Source: Ustilago trichophora (Eukaryota > Basidiomycota > Ustilaginomycetes > Ustilaginales > Ustilaginaceae). Taken from it: a stretch of 64,000 bases of DNA. Numbering within the stretch: position 1 is the stretch's first letter; the number at the start of each line of letters is the position of its first letter. A program made the position numbers and the translations under genes. The notes beneath the pieces were generated by a model. That model saw only the letters and a program-made list of their open reading frames with translations. It ran no database searches and was not told the DNA's origin. The DNA is taken from NCBI GenBank assembly GCA_900323505.1, contig OOIN01000008.1, forward strand, positions 248,001-312,000. Reading direction: 5' to 3'. Shown piece after piece: positions 63,146-64,000 of this stretch.

Positions 63146-63504
63146 CTTGAGCGGTTGGAGCAGCGTCTATCTGTCTACGTATGGGATCAGTGGTGGGGAA
63201 GAAGGAAGGAAGAAGGAAGCTATGCGCAGTGCGCAACTCGGAGCGAAAGGGTGCGAGGTGGAGGAGGAGTCATTTTTTGAGAAGAATGCCTCTTCCCCGC
63301 CTTTCGGCGTCCTTCTCGCCCACGTCAAGCCTTCTGGCCTCCGCGGAACTCGACGCTCTGACCACTTCGAAAAATCGGAACACGGAAAAAGACGCCATTA
63401 ATCGACTTTCGCACCGGCATTTCTGTGTCTTCCTCATCAACATCATATCCCCTAACCATCCGTCTGCAAAGACACTCTTGCGTGAAGCGAACGGCAGCAG
63501 CGAT
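63146..63504. other. Divergent promoter region
   Basis: This spacer lies between the acetyltransferase and the probable Med20 gene. No repeats or structured elements were recognised. Confidence 0.5.
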
Positions 63505-64000
63505 ATGGGCGTCTCCAGTACGGCACGGCTGCCCTCCTTGGGAGCACAGTCTATCCCACCCCTCTTCAGCCATCTCCAGCATACGTCCAACGCCAAAGTT
63601 GTCGCACGTTGGAGCATCACCATCCGTTCGTTTCGTGCCGTACCCGTCCCTGCCAACGCCTGGCCCTCTCCTGACCAGTACGACTCGTCTTTCAACCCCC
63701 AAACTCCCTTCTCTGATTCAAGTTCCGAGGGAAATAGCGCGAATGCAGGATCTTCGTCGAGCTTCTCCAACGCAGTGGGATCCGCAGGTGGTACATCATC
63801 AGGGGCCGGAGGCTCAGGTTCGTCTTCATCGGGCGCACCACCTTTGACAAAGCCAAGGACCATGTGGCAGGTCTGGCTATCCGACCATCCAGGAGTGGTG
63901 TTCGTCATCGTGGAGGATACGGGGAGGTCATCACGCGCCAAAGTGTGGAGGGATTGGGAGGTGGCTACGAAGAAGTGGAAGAAGGAAAAGCGACGTGAGA
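63505..64000 (+). CDS. Probable Mediator subunit 20 (Med20), 5' part
   Basis: The frame opens at ATG 63505 (protein MGVSSTARLPSLG) and runs without a stop off the right edge, 165 codons so far. The MGV start, the early strand KVVARWSITIRSFRAVPV and the later TMWQVWLSDHPGVVFVIVED are arranged like the N-terminal half of Med20/Srb2, with a Ser/Gly-rich insertion at about residues 80-112. Med20 sits in the head module of Mediator and contacts RNA polymerase II-linked factors in the nucleus. The call rests on a weak pattern and on the first half only. The start is the first ATG in frame; the 359-base gap to the divergent acetyltransferase gene would serve as shared promoter. Confidence 0.5.
   Translation, partial: MGVSSTARLPSLGAQSIPPLFSHLQHTSNAKVVARWSITIRSFRAVPVPANAWPSPDQYDSSFNPQTPFSDSSSEGNSANAGSSSSFSNAVGSAGGTSSGAGGSGSSSSGAPPLTKPRTMWQVWLSDHPGVVFVIVEDTGRSSRAKVWRDWEVATKKWKKEKRRE

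Noticed and set aside
63270..63941. 223-codon minus-strand frame near the right edge
   Set aside because: It lies antisense to the plus-strand frame from 63505, which has a better protein pattern (Med20-like), and it has no recognisable domain.

Overview
The window comes from a nuclear chromosome of a basidiomycete, most likely a smut fungus of the Ustilaginales (Ustilago/Sporisorium/Pseudozyma group). The basis is inference from several features: long intron-poor reading frames rich in Ser/Ala, short GT-AG introns of about 50-210 bases, pyrimidine-rich leaders, a high-GC coding style, and an SH3-RasGEF protein resembling the smut Cdc25/Sql2-type Ras exchange factors. No bacterial or organellar genes were seen.

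Layout, left to right. An unassigned 2.4 kb flank precedes a plus-strand row: a Cdc25-like Ras exchange factor (2386-6702), mitochondrial dihydrolipoyl succinyltransferase (7976-9607, one intron), two very long Ser-rich proteins of unknown function (11854-16944 and 18875-23662), a FUN14-family mitochondrial membrane protein (24181-25036) and dihydroorotase (25502-26767). A 3.6 kb gene-poor gap follows, which may hide a small spliced gene. Next come a forkhead transcription factor (30390-31823), a PRELI/Ups-like mitochondrial lipid-transfer protein (32178-33569, minus) and the spliceosomal SmG protein (34390-34653, minus).

An intron-containing tRNA-Pro(CGG) gene (34869-34987) is followed within about 35 bases by a full-length two-ORF non-LTR (LINE) retrotransposon ending in an A21 tail at 41484. 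Directly behind that tail lies a decayed, colinear copy of the 5' part of a related element. The sequence then returns to host genes: a nuclear protein with an atypical bromodomain (42748-45801, minus), a Dal5-type MFS permease (46550-48531, minus, three exons), a CBS-domain/TAF10 fusion protein (50795-51934), a five-exon membrane protein (52080 to about 53838, minus), cytosolic Phe-tRNA synthetase alpha subunit (54366-55994), a Kap120/importin-11 karyopherin (56128-59490, minus), a G-patch protein (60107-62158), a GNAT diamine acetyltransferase (62298-63145, minus, five exons) and the start of a probable Mediator subunit 20 gene running off the right edge.

Most genes are unrelated housekeeping functions, as is usual on a fungal chromosome; there is no gene cluster. 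The items most worth following up are the CBS-TAF10 fusion, the repeated LINE insertion next to the tRNA gene, the FADN change in the LINE reverse transcriptase active site, and a stop-free in-frame intron that splits the forkhead DNA-recognition helix.
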